Source: Allotamlana fucoidanivorans (lineage in GTDB: Bacteria > Bacteroidota > Bacteroidia > Flavobacteriales > Flavobacteriaceae). Taken from it: DNA of 64,000 nucleotides. The translations under genes were made by a program, and so were the position numbers. Position 1 is the stretch's first letter, and every line of letters starts with the position of its first letter. The notes below the pieces were generated by a model, which saw only the letters and a program-made list of their open reading frames with translations, was not told the DNA's origin and did not search any database. Where the stretch lies: positions 3,982,818 through 4,046,817 of the forward strand of contig NZ_CP074074.1 in the NCBI RefSeq assembly GCF_045788535.1, given 5' to 3'. Of this stretch, positions 16,751-26,469 are shown one piece after another.

Positions 16751-19700
16751 ATGATTCATTTCTTTGGAAACGTTAATAGCAAAGTATTTGCTGTTCAAAC
16801 AACAAAAGAATTATCAACAGAAACTATTTCAAAATTAACATGGCTTTTTGGCAATCAACCTAAGTTAGAGCAAGCATCATTGGATGCTTTTTTTGTTGGT
16901 CCTCGCGCTGCTATGATTACCCCTTGGAGTACCAATGCCGTTGAAATTACTCAAAACATGGGGATTCAAGGCATTATTAGAATTGAAGCGTTTGAAGTGG
17001 TGGCAGAAGATTTCAAAGATTTTGACCCCATGATTTCTGAAAAATTTAACGGCTTAAATCAAGATTCTTTTACTATTAACATTGAACCAGAACCCATTCT
17101 TGATATTAAAGATATTGCCGCCTACAACATTCAGGAAGGTCTTTCTTTAAGTGATGAAGAGGTAGACTATTTAGAAAATGTTTCTAAGAAAATTGGGCGT
17201 CCTTTAACCGATTCTGAGGTTTTCGGATTTTCACAAGTAAATAGTGAGCACTGTCGCCACAAAATTTTCAACGGAACCTTTGTTATTGACGGTGAAGAAA
17301 AACCAACCTCATTATTCAAATTAATCAGAAAAACATCTGAAACTAATCCAAACTCTATTGTTTCAGCCTATAAAGATAACGTAGCCTTTATTGAAGGCCC
17401 AAAAGTAGAACAATTTGCTCCTAAACGTGCCGATGTTCCTGATTTTTACACCACTAAAGATTTTGATTCTGTTATTTCATTAAAAGCAGAAACCCACAAC
17501 TTCCCAACAACAGTAGAGCCTTTTAACGGAGCCGCAACGGGTTCTGGGGGTGAAATTCGTGATCGTTTAGCTGGAGGAAAAGGATCCCTTCCATTAGCTG
17601 GAACAGCTGTTTATATGACATCTTACTCCCGTTTAGAAGAAAACAGACCATGGGAAAAAGCGGTTGAAGAACGCGATTGGTTATACCAAACCCCCATGGA
17701 TATTTTAATAAAAGCGTCAAATGGTGCTTCAGATTTCGGGAACAAATTTGGGCAACCCTTAATCTGTGGTTCTGTATTAACTTTTGAACATGAAGAAGAT
17801 GCACGCAAACTTGGTTTTGATAAAGTTATCATGCAAGCTGGCGGAATTGGTTATGGTAAAAAAGAACAAGCTTTAAAAGACACCCCAAAAACAGGTGATA
17901 AAATTGTTATTCTAGGTGGTGAAAACTACCGTATTGGGATGGGCGGCGCTGCCGTATCAAGTGCCGATACTGGTGAATTTGCTTCAGGTATCGAATTAAA
18001 TGCGGTGCAACGTTCTAACCCCGAAATGCAAAAACGTGCTGCTAATGCGGTTCGTGGGATGGTAGAAAGCGATGACAACTTTATCGTTTCTATTCATGAT
18101 CATGGGGCAGGCGGACACTTAAACTGTTTATCAGAATTGGTGGAAGATACTGGTGGAAAAATTGATTTAGATGCGCTTCCTGTTGGAGACCCAACACTTT
18201 CAGACAAAGAAATTATTGGTAACGAATCTCAAGAACGTATGGGATTGGTTATTGGTGAAAAACATATTGAAACATTACAACGTATTGCTGAGCGCGAGCG
18301 CTCGCCAATGTACACGGTAGGTGATGTAACAGGAGATGACCGATTTACGTTTGAATCAAAATCAAACGGTCGCAAGCCCATGGATTTAGCCATGGAAGAT
18401 ATGTTTGGCAGCTCGCCAAAAACAGTCATGACAGACAAAACAGTTAACAGAAATTATAGTGATGTAAGTTATATTTCTAATAAATTCTATGATTACTTAG
18501 ATCAGGTTTTACAACTGGAAGCCGTAGCTTGTAAAGATTGGTTAACCAATAAAGTAGACCGCTGTGTTGGTGGTAAAGTTGCTAAACAACAATGTGTTGG
18601 ACCATTACAACTACCTCTTAACAATGTTGGGGTTATGGCGTTAGACTTTAAAGGTAAAGAAGGTATTGCAACCTCTATTGGGCACTCCCCTATTTCTGGT
18701 TTAATTAACCCAGTGGCAGGTAGTAGAAACTCTATTACGGAGTCGTTAACCAATATTATCTGGGCTCCGTTAAAAGACGGATTACAATCGGTATCCCTTT
18801 CTGCAAACTGGATGTGGCCTTGTAAAAATGAAGGTGAAGATGCCCGTTTATACGAAGCTGTTGAAGCCGTTTCTGAATTTGCTATCGACTTAGGTATCAA
18901 TGTCCCAACGGGTAAAGATTCCTTATCAATGAAGCAAAAGTATCCGAATGAAGATGTTATTGCGCCTGGTACGGTTATCATTTCGGCTGCAGGTAGCTGT
19001 AACGACATTAATAAAGTGGTAGAACCAGTATTTAAAAAACAGGCAGGTGCTATTTACTACATCAACATTTCTCAGGATAGTTTTAAACTTGGTGGAAGTT
19101 CATTTGCTCAGGTTATTAATAAAATAGGTAAAGATGCACCGAATATAAATGATGCCACTTATGTAAAAACCGTTTTCAATACCATTCAAAATTTAATTAA
19201 ACACGAACAAATTGTTGCTGGTCATGACGTCGCTTCCGGTGGATTAGTGACTACTTTATTAGAAATGTGTTTTGCTGATACGCATACAGGAGCCGAGTTA
19301 GATATAACAGCTTTAGCTGAAAAAGATTCGTTTAAAGTTTTATTTGCCGAAAATGCAGGTATCGTTATTCAAGCGAAAGATACCTCCGTAGAAAAAGTTT
19401 TATCTGAAGCCAGTATTGAATTTTTCAATATCGGTAAAGTGACTGATTCTGATACGCTAAGCATTATTAACGGAACAGAAGTATTTACCATGATGGTATC
19501 TCGTTTGCGTGATGTTTGGTACAAAACCTCATACTTATTAGACCAAAAACAAACGGCAAACGGATTAGCACAAGATCGTTTTGATAATTATAAAAATCAA
19601 CCACTTCAGTATATCTTCCCTAAACATTTTACAGGAAAGCGTCCTGAATTAAATAGCAAAAGACCAAAAGCTGCTATATTACGTGAAAAGGGAAGTAACT

Positions 19701-20407
19701 CAGAACGTGAAATGGCAAATGCTATGTATTTAGCTGGTTTTGATGTAAAAGACGTACATATGACCGATTTAATTTCTGGTCGTGAAACTCTTGAAGATAT
19801 TCAGTTTTTAGGAGCTGTGGGAGGCTTCTCTAATTCAGACGTTTTAGGTTCTGCTAAAGGTTGGGCTGGTGCCATTAAGTACAACGAAAAGGCCAATAAA
19901 GCTATTCAGGATTTCTTTAACAGAGAAGACACCTTATCGATTGGAATTTGTAATGGCTGTCAACTGTTTATGGAGTTGGAAGAAATTAACCCAGACCACA
20001 AAGTGCATGGAAAAATGCTTCATAACGATTCTCATAAACACGAAAGTTCATTTACTTCTGTAAAAATTCAGGAAAACAACTCCATTATGCTTTCAACATT
20101 GGCTGGTAGTACTTTAGGGGTTTGGATTTCGCATGGCGAAGGTAAATTTAGCCTTCCTTACGGTGAAGATCAATATCATATAGTGGCTAAATATGGTTAC
20201 GAAGGGTATCCGCATAATCCTAATGGATCAGATTTTAACACCGCTATGATGTGTGATAAAACAGGGCGTCACTTAGTAACTATGCCGCATATTGAGCGTT
20301 CTACCTTCCAATGGAACTGGGCTAATTACCCTGATGGCAGACAAGACGACGTAACTCCTTGGTTAGAAGCTTTTGTTAATGCCAGACTTTGGATAGAAAA
20401 GCACTAA
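16751..20407 (+). CDS. purL: Phosphoribosylformylglycinamidine synthase
   Basis: A 1218-residue large-type FGAM synthase (purine synthesis, step 4: FGAR + ATP + glutamine to FGAM). Order of parts: N-terminal PurS-like region (1 to about 140), linker with FSQVNSEHCRHKIFNG, two AIRS-like synthetase halves (AETHNFPTTVEPFNGAATGSGGEIRD; SIHDHGAGGHLNCLSELVED; VPTGKDSLSMKQKYP) and a C-terminal glutaminase domain (PKAAILREKGSNSEREM; GICNGCQLF with nucleophile Cys 1070; SHGEGKF). It is a single gene with its own terminator. The fused form without separate purQ and purS is usual in Bacteroidota and Proteobacteria. Confidence 0.97.
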   Translation: MIHFFGNVNSKVFAVQTTKELSTETISKLTWLFGNQPKLEQASLDAFFVGPRAAMITPWSTNAVEITQNMGIQGIIRIEAFEVVAEDFKDFDPMISEKFNGLNQDSFTINIEPEPILDIKDIAAYNIQEGLSLSDEEVDYLENVSKKIGRPLTDSEVFGFSQVNSEHCRHKIFNGTFVIDGEEKPTSLFKLIRKTSETNPNSIVSAYKDNVAFIEGPKVEQFAPKRADVPDFYTTKDFDSVISLKAETHNFPTTVEPFNGAATGSGGEIRDRLAGGKGSLPLAGTAVYMTSYSRLEENRPWEKAVEERDWLYQTPMDILIKASNGASDFGNKFGQPLICGSVLTFEHEEDARKLGFDKVIMQAGGIGYGKKEQALKDTPKTGDKIVILGGENYRIGMGGAAVSSADTGEFASGIELNAVQRSNPEMQKRAANAVRGMVESDDNFIVSIHDHGAGGHLNCLSELVEDTGGKIDLDALPVGDPTLSDKEIIGNESQERMGLVIGEKHIETLQRIAERERSPMYTVGDVTGDDRFTFESKSNGRKPMDLAMEDMFGSSPKTVMTDKTVNRNYSDVSYISNKFYDYLDQVLQLEAVACKDWLTNKVDRCVGGKVAKQQCVGPLQLPLNNVGVMALDFKGKEGIATSIGHSPISGLINPVAGSRNSITESLTNIIWAPLKDGLQSVSLSANWMWPCKNEGEDARLYEAVEAVSEFAIDLGINVPTGKDSLSMKQKYPNEDVIAPGTVIISAAGSCNDINKVVEPVFKKQAGAIYYINISQDSFKLGGSSFAQVINKIGKDAPNINDATYVKTVFNTIQNLIKHEQIVAGHDVASGGLVTTLLEMCFADTHTGAELDITALAEKDSFKVLFAENAGIVIQAKDTSVEKVLSEASIEFFNIGKVTDSDTLSIINGTEVFTMMVSRLRDVWYKTSYLLDQKQTANGLAQDRFDNYKNQPLQYIFPKHFTGKRPELNSKRPKAAILREKGSNSEREMANAMYLAGFDVKDVHMTDLISGRETLEDIQFLGAVGGFSNSDVLGSAKGWAGAIKYNEKANKAIQDFFNREDTLSIGICNGCQLFMELEEINPDHKVHGKMLHNDSHKHESSFTSVKIQENNSIMLSTLAGSTLGVWISHGEGKFSLPYGEDQYHIVAKYGYEGYPHNPNGSDFNTAMMCDKTGRHLVTMPHIERSTFQWNWANYPDGRQDDVTPWLEAFVNARLWIEKH

Positions 20408-20427
20408 ACCAACAATCTATATTTTAG

Positions 20428-20457
20428 AAAAAGCCTTTATAAAAAAGGCTTTTTTTA
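20428..20457 (+). terminator. Intrinsic terminator of purL
   Basis: AAAAAGCCTTT (20428-20438) can pair with AAAGGCT (20444-20450) and the following T-run (20451-20457). It lies 20 nt after the purL stop. Confidence 0.75.
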
Positions 20458-20485
20458 TTTGATTATATTTTGATATTTTTCTTTC

Positions 20486-21916
20486 ATGAAAGAAAACATC
20501 TTGAAAATCCTACTTTTTTGCTCTTGCTTTTACCTAACAGTGAAATCAAATGCATATTCAGCAAATAAAGTCACGCGTTACTTTTTTAAAAACGGTAATA
20601 TTTCCATTGAAGAATGGTACGGAACAGACGATAAAATTGATAGCCTAAAAACATATTATAAAAGTGGCTCACTAAACGAAATTTATTATTACAAGAAAGG
20701 CATGCTGAATGGTTTAGGGTATAGCTTTGACAAAACAGGTAAAAAAACCACCACATGGGAATTTAAAAAAGGAAGAACCATTAAACGTCTTAATCACACT
20801 TTAAGCTTTGATAATTTAACTGAACCAGCTGTTAAACGTCTTTTTGATAAACTTAGTGAGTTAAACAAGGTAATATTAGATAATGCCGAAAATCATGAGG
20901 CTCGTTTGAGAAGAGCTCAGATTAGAATGGAACTTGGTAATAAGGTTTTAGCTTTAGATGATTTTTTAGACTTGAAGATCAATTTTATTGGCTAAAAAAG
21001 TCAGGATATACTCTTAAAAAAGATTTTTTAGCCGCTTTTTATGGTAACCTCGGACAAGTTTATTCCATGTTAGAACAGCCTGATAAAGCCTTACACTATC
21101 AATACAAAAATTTGTTATTAACTTCCGAGGAAATCAAGACAAAAAAGGATGAAGTGAGACACATGGTTTCTACTTACAATTTGGGTTCATCATTATATAA
21201 TATGGAAGCCTACAGGCTTTCGCTTCATTATTTAAATATCGTTTTAAAAAAATGGAAAAAACATGGTTTTGCGAACCGAACAATTGCAGCTGTATACACC
21301 GACTTAGGTATGTTTAAACAAGCACTAATTCATGCAGAAACTGCTTTTCCAAAGGAAGATACCATAAATGCACATAGCTATAAAAACCAACAAAAGATCT
21401 CAGGACAATAAGAGGGTGGTTATATTATAAAACTGGTGATACAGATAAGGACATTATCGATTTGACGGAAGCCGTTGAAATAAACCTAAAAATGCTTATG
21501 CACACAGATACTTGGGAGTTATTTATCATGACCTAGGAAATCATAAATTGGCTTGTAAACACCTACAAAAAGCTAAAAGTTTACATTATGAGGATTATAA
21601 AGACGCAAATAATTTAGACATATATATAAAAGGTTCTTGTGATAATGAACCTGTCGAAATTGAAGAAAATAACACCTATGCTAAATTACTAAAAGCCCCG
21701 TACATCTCGCCAAACCCAACCAAAGAACAATTTTCAGTTAAAAACTTACCGTTTGAGGTGTTCAACTATACTATTCATGATATGTTTTCCAAGAAAGTTT
21801 TACAAGGGCAAACAACAGACAATACTATTAATATCTCAAGATTACCCAGCAGAGTATATTACGTACATATTGTTCAAGATGAACTAAATCAAAAACTCCT
21901 TTTAATTAAAGAGTAA
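20486..21916 (+). pseudogene. Broken TPR protein with YwqK-like repeats and T9SS sorting domain (three frameshifts)
   Basis: Four consecutive pieces make one protein: 20486 to about 20970 (signal peptide, MORN/YwqK-like repeats such as RYFFKNGNISIEEWYG, start of TPR), about 20970-21411 (TPR, SGYTLKKDFLAAFYGNLGQVYSM onward), about 21412-21485 (GWLYYKTGDTDKDIIDLTEAVEINLK) and about 21485-21916 (KNAYAHRYLGVIYHDLGNHKLACKHLQ, then a type IX C-terminal domain, YISPNPTKEQFSV to VYYVHIVQDELNQKLLLIKE). Each change moves the frame back by one, so each is best explained by loss of one base; two lie at T6 and A5 runs. The intact product would be secreted by the type IX system. Either a true pseudogene or homopolymer sequencing errors. 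Confidence 0.75.
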
Positions 21917-21941
21917 AGTTTTTCATTACTTTATAAAAGCG

Positions 21942-21977
21942 AAAAACACTTTGCATATTAAAAAGCAAAGTGTTTTT
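21942..21977. terminator. Bidirectional terminator (13-bp perfect stem)
   Basis: AAAAACACTTTGC (21942-21954) and GCAAAGTGTTTTT (21965-21977) pair perfectly. It ends the broken TPR gene on the plus strand and the pfl operon (stop at 22006) on the minus strand. Confidence 0.85.
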
Positions 21978-22005
21978 CTATTTAATCAAACCAACCAAAA
22001 AAACG

Positions 22006-23283
22006 TTATGCAAACTTCAACTTCTTATTCGCCGCTTCCGTTTTTAAATTCATCTTTTTATATGCTTTGACCACTGTTATTTTCATTAATATTGAAACTA
22101 TTAATGCTATAACAAATAAGCCAGCAAATACATGTAATGTTGTATCTAATGATCCTGTGGCATTTTTTACCATGTCATAAATAGTAGGACCTACTACACC
22201 TGCTAATCCCCAAGCGGCCAATACCATACCATGAATGGCTCCCAATTGTTTTGTTCCAAACAAATCACCCAAGAAAGCGGGCAATGTAGCAAAACCACCA
22301 CCATACATAGTAATTACGGTAAATAATACAATTAAGAACGCTAGTTCCATTGTAATTTCTGGTAAGAAATAAAAGGCTAATATTTGAAATCCGAAGAAAA
22401 TAATAAAGGTATTGGCTCTACCAAGATAATCAGAAAGTGTAGACCACATAATTCTTCCTAAACCATTAAACACCCCTATTAAACCAACTATACCCGCAGC
22501 TTCCATTGGTGTATAATTTAGTTTTTCCTGCATCATTGGGCTCGCGGCCGAAATAATAGCAATACCACAAGAAATATTAATAAACATCATAATCCAGATA
22601 TAATAAAAACGTGGTGTTTTAAGAGACGCGTTAGCATCAATATTAGCCATATCGGCTTTAATGGTTTTCCCTTCACCAGGTTTAAATCCTTCTGGCATAT
22701 ACCCTTCTGGAGGTCTTTCAATATATCTTGCTGAAGATAAAATTAAAATCATATAAATAATACCTAGAATATAAAATGCGTTTGAAACACCAACAGAATC
22801 AAACAAAGATTGCATTACTGGGCCAAATATTAAGGCCGCAAAACCAAAGCCCATGATAGCCATACCAGTTGCCAATCCTCTTCTGTCTGGAAACCATTTT
22901 ACTAACGTACTTACAGGAGTGATATACCCTAGACCTAAACCAATGCCTCCTATCACACCGTAACATAAATAGAACAAGGTTAATGATTCCAGTTGAACCG
23001 CGAACCCTGATCCTAAAATTCCAAAACCGTAAAATAATCCTGCTGTAGTTCCGCTTACTTTCGGCCCTACTTTCTCAACCCATCGTCCTAAAAAGGCTGC
23101 TGAAAGCCCCAGTAGTAAGATGGCTATTTTAAAAGCCCATTTTATAACACTTCCATCTACATCAAAAACATCTTTAACAGGGTTTGTCATAACAGAGTAT
23201 GCATAAACAGAACCTATTGAAATATGTATTCCTACCGCAGAGGCAGCAATTAGCCATCTATTTTTTAGTTTTTTAGTTTTCAT
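22006..23283 (-). CDS. OFA-family MFS transporter (probable formate or monocarboxylate carrier)
   Basis: A 425-residue protein with about 12 membrane helices of the oxalate:formate antiporter group. Seen: NRWLIAASAVGIHISIGSVYAYSVM, GGIGLGLGYITPVSTLVKWFPDRRGLATGMAIMGFGFAALIFGP and YGGGFATLPAFLGDLFGTKQLGAIHGMVLAAWGLAGVVGP. It is the last gene after pflB and pflA on the same strand, 38 nt behind pflA. This suggests it exports the formate made by pyruvate formate-lyase, or exchanges it for another acid. FocA, the usual partner in enterobacteria, is absent. The substrate assignment is an inference from context. Confidence 0.83.
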   Translation of the reverse strand: MKTKKLKNRWLIAASAVGIHISIGSVYAYSVMTNPVKDVFDVDGSVIKWAFKIAILLLGLSAAFLGRWVEKVGPKVSGTTAGLFYGFGILGSGFAVQLESLTLFYLCYGVIGGIGLGLGYITPVSTLVKWFPDRRGLATGMAIMGFGFAALIFGPVMQSLFDSVGVSNAFYILGIIYMILILSSARYIERPPEGYMPEGFKPGEGKTIKADMANIDANASLKTPRFYYIWIMMFINISCGIAIISAASPMMQEKLNYTPMEAAGIVGLIGVFNGLGRIMWSTLSDYLGRANTFIIFFGFQILAFYFLPEITMELAFLIVLFTVITMYGGGFATLPAFLGDLFGTKQLGAIHGMVLAAWGLAGVVGPTIYDMVKNATGSLDTTLHVFAGLFVIALIVSILMKITVVKAYKKMNLKTEAANKKLKFA

Positions 23284-23321
23284 AATTTCATTAATTTTCG
23301 ATGTTGTTTAGAACATCTTAT

Positions 23322-24095
23322 TTAGTTAACCTTTACTTCTTTGAAGTAGTTTTTCAATATATTAACTGCTCCTTGAAGTTCTTCATCTGTATTTTCACGA
23401 GCATCTTTCAATTGATAATCCCAACCAAGGGTATCCCATTTATGAATCCCTAATTTATGATACGGTTGAATTTCAATTTTCTCTATAGTTTTATAATCTT
23501 TAAAATATTCACCTAGTGCGTGTAATAATTCTGGTTTGTTTGTAATCTCTGGAATTAAAACATACCGCAACCACATTGTTTTTCCTGATTGCTCTCTATG
23601 TTTTGCAAAATTGAATGTGGTTTCTTTATTACGCTGCCCAGTAATGTATTCATACCCTTCCTCTGTCATGTGCTTAATATCTAGCATAACCAAATCTGCA
23701 TACTCATCAAGCAATTCAACAGCAAAGTGATTTAAAAGTCTACCGTTGGTATCAATATTAGTATGAATACCTTCTTCCTTTAATCGTTTAAAAAAAGGAA
23801 TTAACTCCTTTGATTGCAGCAAAGGTTCTCCTCCCGAAACTGTTACACCTCCTTTTCTTCCAAAGTAAGGCTTCATCTTTACGGCCCGCTGTACTAAATC
23901 TTCAATATGGTATTCCTGCCCTCCTGTTGTATCAATTGTATCAGGGTTATGGCAGTACAAGCATTTTAATTTACAACCTTGTAAAAAAATTACAAATCTA
24001 ATACCTGGACCATCGTGAGTTCCAAAGGACTCAATAGAGTGAACCCTTAATGTGTTGTCTTGAGTTTTGATAATATTCGTTTTTAAAATTAGCAT
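23322..24095 (-). CDS. pflA: Pyruvate formate-lyase activating enzyme
   Basis: A 257-residue radical-SAM enzyme that makes the glycyl radical on PflB using SAM and a 4Fe-4S cluster. Cluster Cys: C41, C45 and C48 in CKLKCLYCHNPDT. Other motifs: VHSIESFGTHDGPGIRFV, GGVTVSGGEPLLQ, LVMLDIKHM and KIEIQPYHKLGIHKWDTLG. The product starts about 14 residues earlier than E. coli PflA; ATG 24095 is the only in-frame ATG, GTG or TTG upstream of the conserved region. That ATG lies inside the 3' arm of a long hairpin in the pflB-pflA gap (24092-24131). Confidence 0.93.
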   Translation of the reverse strand: MLILKTNIIKTQDNTLRVHSIESFGTHDGPGIRFVIFLQGCKLKCLYCHNPDTIDTTGGQEYHIEDLVQRAVKMKPYFGRKGGVTVSGGEPLLQSKELIPFFKRLKEEGIHTNIDTNGRLLNHFAVELLDEYADLVMLDIKHMTEEGYEYITGQRNKETTFNFAKHREQSGKTMWLRYVLIPEITNKPELLHALGEYFKDYKTIEKIEIQPYHKLGIHKWDTLGWDYQLKDARENTDEELQGAVNILKNYFKEVKVN

Positions 24096-24131
24096 CCGAA
24101 AATTAAGCTTTTAAACTTAATTTTCAGATGC
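24092..24131 (-). promoter_or_regulatory. Long hairpin between pflB and pflA covering the pflA start codon
   Basis: 24116-24131 and 24092-24107 pair over 16 positions with one mismatch, loop of 8. The minus-strand RNA has no U-run after the stem, so it is not a clear terminator. The pflA ATG (24095-24093) lies in the 3' arm. It could reduce pflA translation, or protect the 3' end of the pflB message after cleavage. Confidence 0.7.
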
Positions 24132-24150
24132 ATTCAAAATATTAATAAAA

Positions 24151-26376
24151 CTACATGGATTCGTGGAAAGAACGTGTAATAACTTCCATTTGCTGCTCTC
24201 TTGTTAATCTAACAAAGTTTACAGCGTAACCAGAAACACGAATGGTTAATTGAGGATACTCTTCTGGGTGCTCCATAGCATCCATTAAAGTTTCTCTGTT
24301 TAGCACATTCACATTTAAGTGCTGTGCTTTTCTAGTGAAATAACCATCAATTATAGACACTAAATTTTCAATTCTATCAGTTTCATCAGATCCTAAAGAT
24401 TTTGGTACCATTGAAAAGGTATTTGAAATACCATCTAAAGAATTTCTATAATCAATTTTAGATACTGAGTTTAAAGATGCTATAGCACCATTACAATCAC
24501 GACCGTGCATTGGGTTTGCGCCTGGAGCAAAAGGAATACCATTGGCTCTACCATCTGGTGTAGCTCCTGTTTTCTTACCATAAGACACGTTTGATGTAAT
24601 AGTTAATACAGATAGTGTAGGCTCTGCATCTTTATAAACTGGTAATTGTTTAAGCTCGTTATTAAAATCGGCAACGGCATTAGCAGCTAAAGCATCTACT
24701 CTATCATCATCATTACCATATTTAGGGAACTCGCCTTCAATTTTAAATTCTACAGATAAACCTTCTTCGTTTCTAATTGGTTTTACTTTAGCATATTTAA
24801 TAGCTGACAATGAATCGGCCACAATTGATAAACCAGCAATACCGTAAGCTATGTTAATACTTGGGTTAGTATCTATTAAAGACATTTGCGCTTTTTCATA
24901 GTAGTACTTATCATGCATGTAGTGAATAATGTTCATAGAATCATTATAAACTCTTGCCACCTGCTTCATGGCAATTTTAAAGTTAGCCATAACTTTATCA
25001 AAGTCTAAGTACTGGCCTTCTAAAGGTTCAATACCTTCCACCATTAATGTTCCTGTATTTTCACAACGACCACCATTAATAGCTAACAATAACGTTTTTG
25101 CTAAGTTTGTTCTAGCCCCAAAGAACTGAATAGATTTACCTAAACTTTGGTAAGACACACAACATGCTATACCATAATCATCAGAACCACGCTCAGCTCT
25201 CATTAAGTTATCATTTTCAAACTGAATTGAAGAGGTGTCAATAGCTACTTTAGCACAGAAATCTTTAAAATTTTGCGGCAATTCTTGTGACCAAAGTACG
25301 GTCATATTTGGTTCTGGAGATGGCCCTAAGTTATAAAGTGTGTTTAAGAAACGGAAGGAAGTTTTAGTTACTTTAGTTCTTCCATCTTCAAACATCCCAC
25401 CAATAGCTTCAGTAACCCAAGTAGGGTCTCCTGCAAAAATCTCATCGTAAGCACTCATTCTTAAGTGACGCACCATACGTAATTTCATCACGAACTGGTC
25501 AATGTACTCTTGTGCTTCTTCTTCGGTAATCAGACCTTCTTTTAAATCATTCTCAATATAGATATCTAAAAATGTAGACACATTACCTAAAGACATGGCT
25601 GCACCATCTTGTTCTTTAACAGCAGCTAAATACGCCATGTAAGTCCATTGCACGGCTTCACGAGCGTTTTCGGCAGGACGACTTAAATCTAAATCGTACT
25701 TAGCACCTAATTCAAGCATATCCTTCAATGCTTTTATTTGCTCTGACACTTCTTCACGTAAACGAATAACAGATTCTGTCATTGGCCCTGTGATATTTTC
25801 TAAATCCGCTTTTTTGTTTTCAATCAAAAAGTTGATGCCATATAATGCTACACGACGGTAATCACCAATAATTCTACCTCTAGCGTAGTTATCTGGCAGT
25901 CCTGTTAAGAACCCTAATGAGCGGTATTTTCTTATCTCAGAAGTATATGCATCAAAAACACCATCATTATGGGTTTTTACATATTTAGAGAACAGTTCAG
26001 TTAAATTTTCATTTGGTTTAACACCGTGTTCTGATAACGCTTTTTGTACCACTTTAAAACCACCAAATGGTTTCATGGCACGTTTTAATAACTCATCGGT
26101 TTGTAATCCTACAATAACTTCATTCTCCTTATCTATATACCCAGCAGCAAAAGCACTTACCGTTGAAATAGTATCTGTATCAACTGCACGAACGCCATTG
26201 CGATCTCTTTCTTCTTTGGTTGCAACTTTACAAACTTCCCATACTTTATTAGTTCGGTCACTTGGTCCTACTAAAAAGCTGTAATCTCCGTAATATGGTG
26301 TAATGTTATTAAATACGAAATCTCTAACATTGACTTGTTCAGTCCAAACACCGCCTTTAAATTGTTTTACTTCCAT
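24151..26376 (-). CDS. pflB: Pyruvate formate-lyase (formate C-acetyltransferase)
   Basis: A 741-residue glycyl-radical enzyme: pyruvate + CoA to acetyl-CoA + formate, in the cytoplasm without oxygen. The catalytic pair Cys 405-Cys 406 lies in YGIACCVSYQ, and the radical site Gly 716 in RVSGYAVNFVRLTREQQ near the C-terminus. TPDGRANGIPFAPGANPMHGRD and the N-terminal WTEQVNVRDFVFNNITPYYGD are typical of true PFL rather than glycerol dehydratase or choline lyase. It heads the operon pflB-pflA-OFA transporter. The promoter has a -7 box but no -33, with an Fnr-like inverted repeat instead, which predicts induction under low oxygen. Confidence 0.97.
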   Translation of the reverse strand: MEVKQFKGGVWTEQVNVRDFVFNNITPYYGDYSFLVGPSDRTNKVWEVCKVATKEERDRNGVRAVDTDTISTVSAFAAGYIDKENEVIVGLQTDELLKRAMKPFGGFKVVQKALSEHGVKPNENLTELFSKYVKTHNDGVFDAYTSEIRKYRSLGFLTGLPDNYARGRIIGDYRRVALYGINFLIENKKADLENITGPMTESVIRLREEVSEQIKALKDMLELGAKYDLDLSRPAENAREAVQWTYMAYLAAVKEQDGAAMSLGNVSTFLDIYIENDLKEGLITEEEAQEYIDQFVMKLRMVRHLRMSAYDEIFAGDPTWVTEAIGGMFEDGRTKVTKTSFRFLNTLYNLGPSPEPNMTVLWSQELPQNFKDFCAKVAIDTSSIQFENDNLMRAERGSDDYGIACCVSYQSLGKSIQFFGARTNLAKTLLLAINGGRCENTGTLMVEGIEPLEGQYLDFDKVMANFKIAMKQVARVYNDSMNIIHYMHDKYYYEKAQMSLIDTNPSINIAYGIAGLSIVADSLSAIKYAKVKPIRNEEGLSVEFKIEGEFPKYGNDDDRVDALAANAVADFNNELKQLPVYKDAEPTLSVLTITSNVSYGKKTGATPDGRANGIPFAPGANPMHGRDCNGAIASLNSVSKIDYRNSLDGISNTFSMVPKSLGSDETDRIENLVSIIDGYFTRKAQHLNVNVLNRETLMDAMEHPEEYPQLTIRVSGYAVNFVRLTREQQMEVITRSFHESM

Positions 26377-26424
26377 TTTTTTATGTATTAATATTTTGAA
26401 AAAATCCGTTTTATTTTACACTTA

Positions 26425-26469
26425 CAAAGGTAGACTCGGATAAAGAAAATAAAACTGACAAAAGTCAGT
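26425..26469 (-). promoter_or_regulatory. pflB promoter: TACCTTTG box with Fnr/Crp-like inverted repeat near -41
   Basis: On the minus strand the -7 box TACCTTTG is 26432-26425. No TTG lies 19-21 bases upstream. Instead ACTGAC-N4-GTCAGT (26454-26469, core TGA-N6-TCA) is centred about 40-42 bases before the predicted start, the class II activator position of Crp/Fnr proteins. Confidence 0.6.

Noticed and set aside
18502..19008. 168-residue antisense open frame within purL
   Set aside because: It lies wholly inside a well-conserved gene; the frame is open because of purL codon use.
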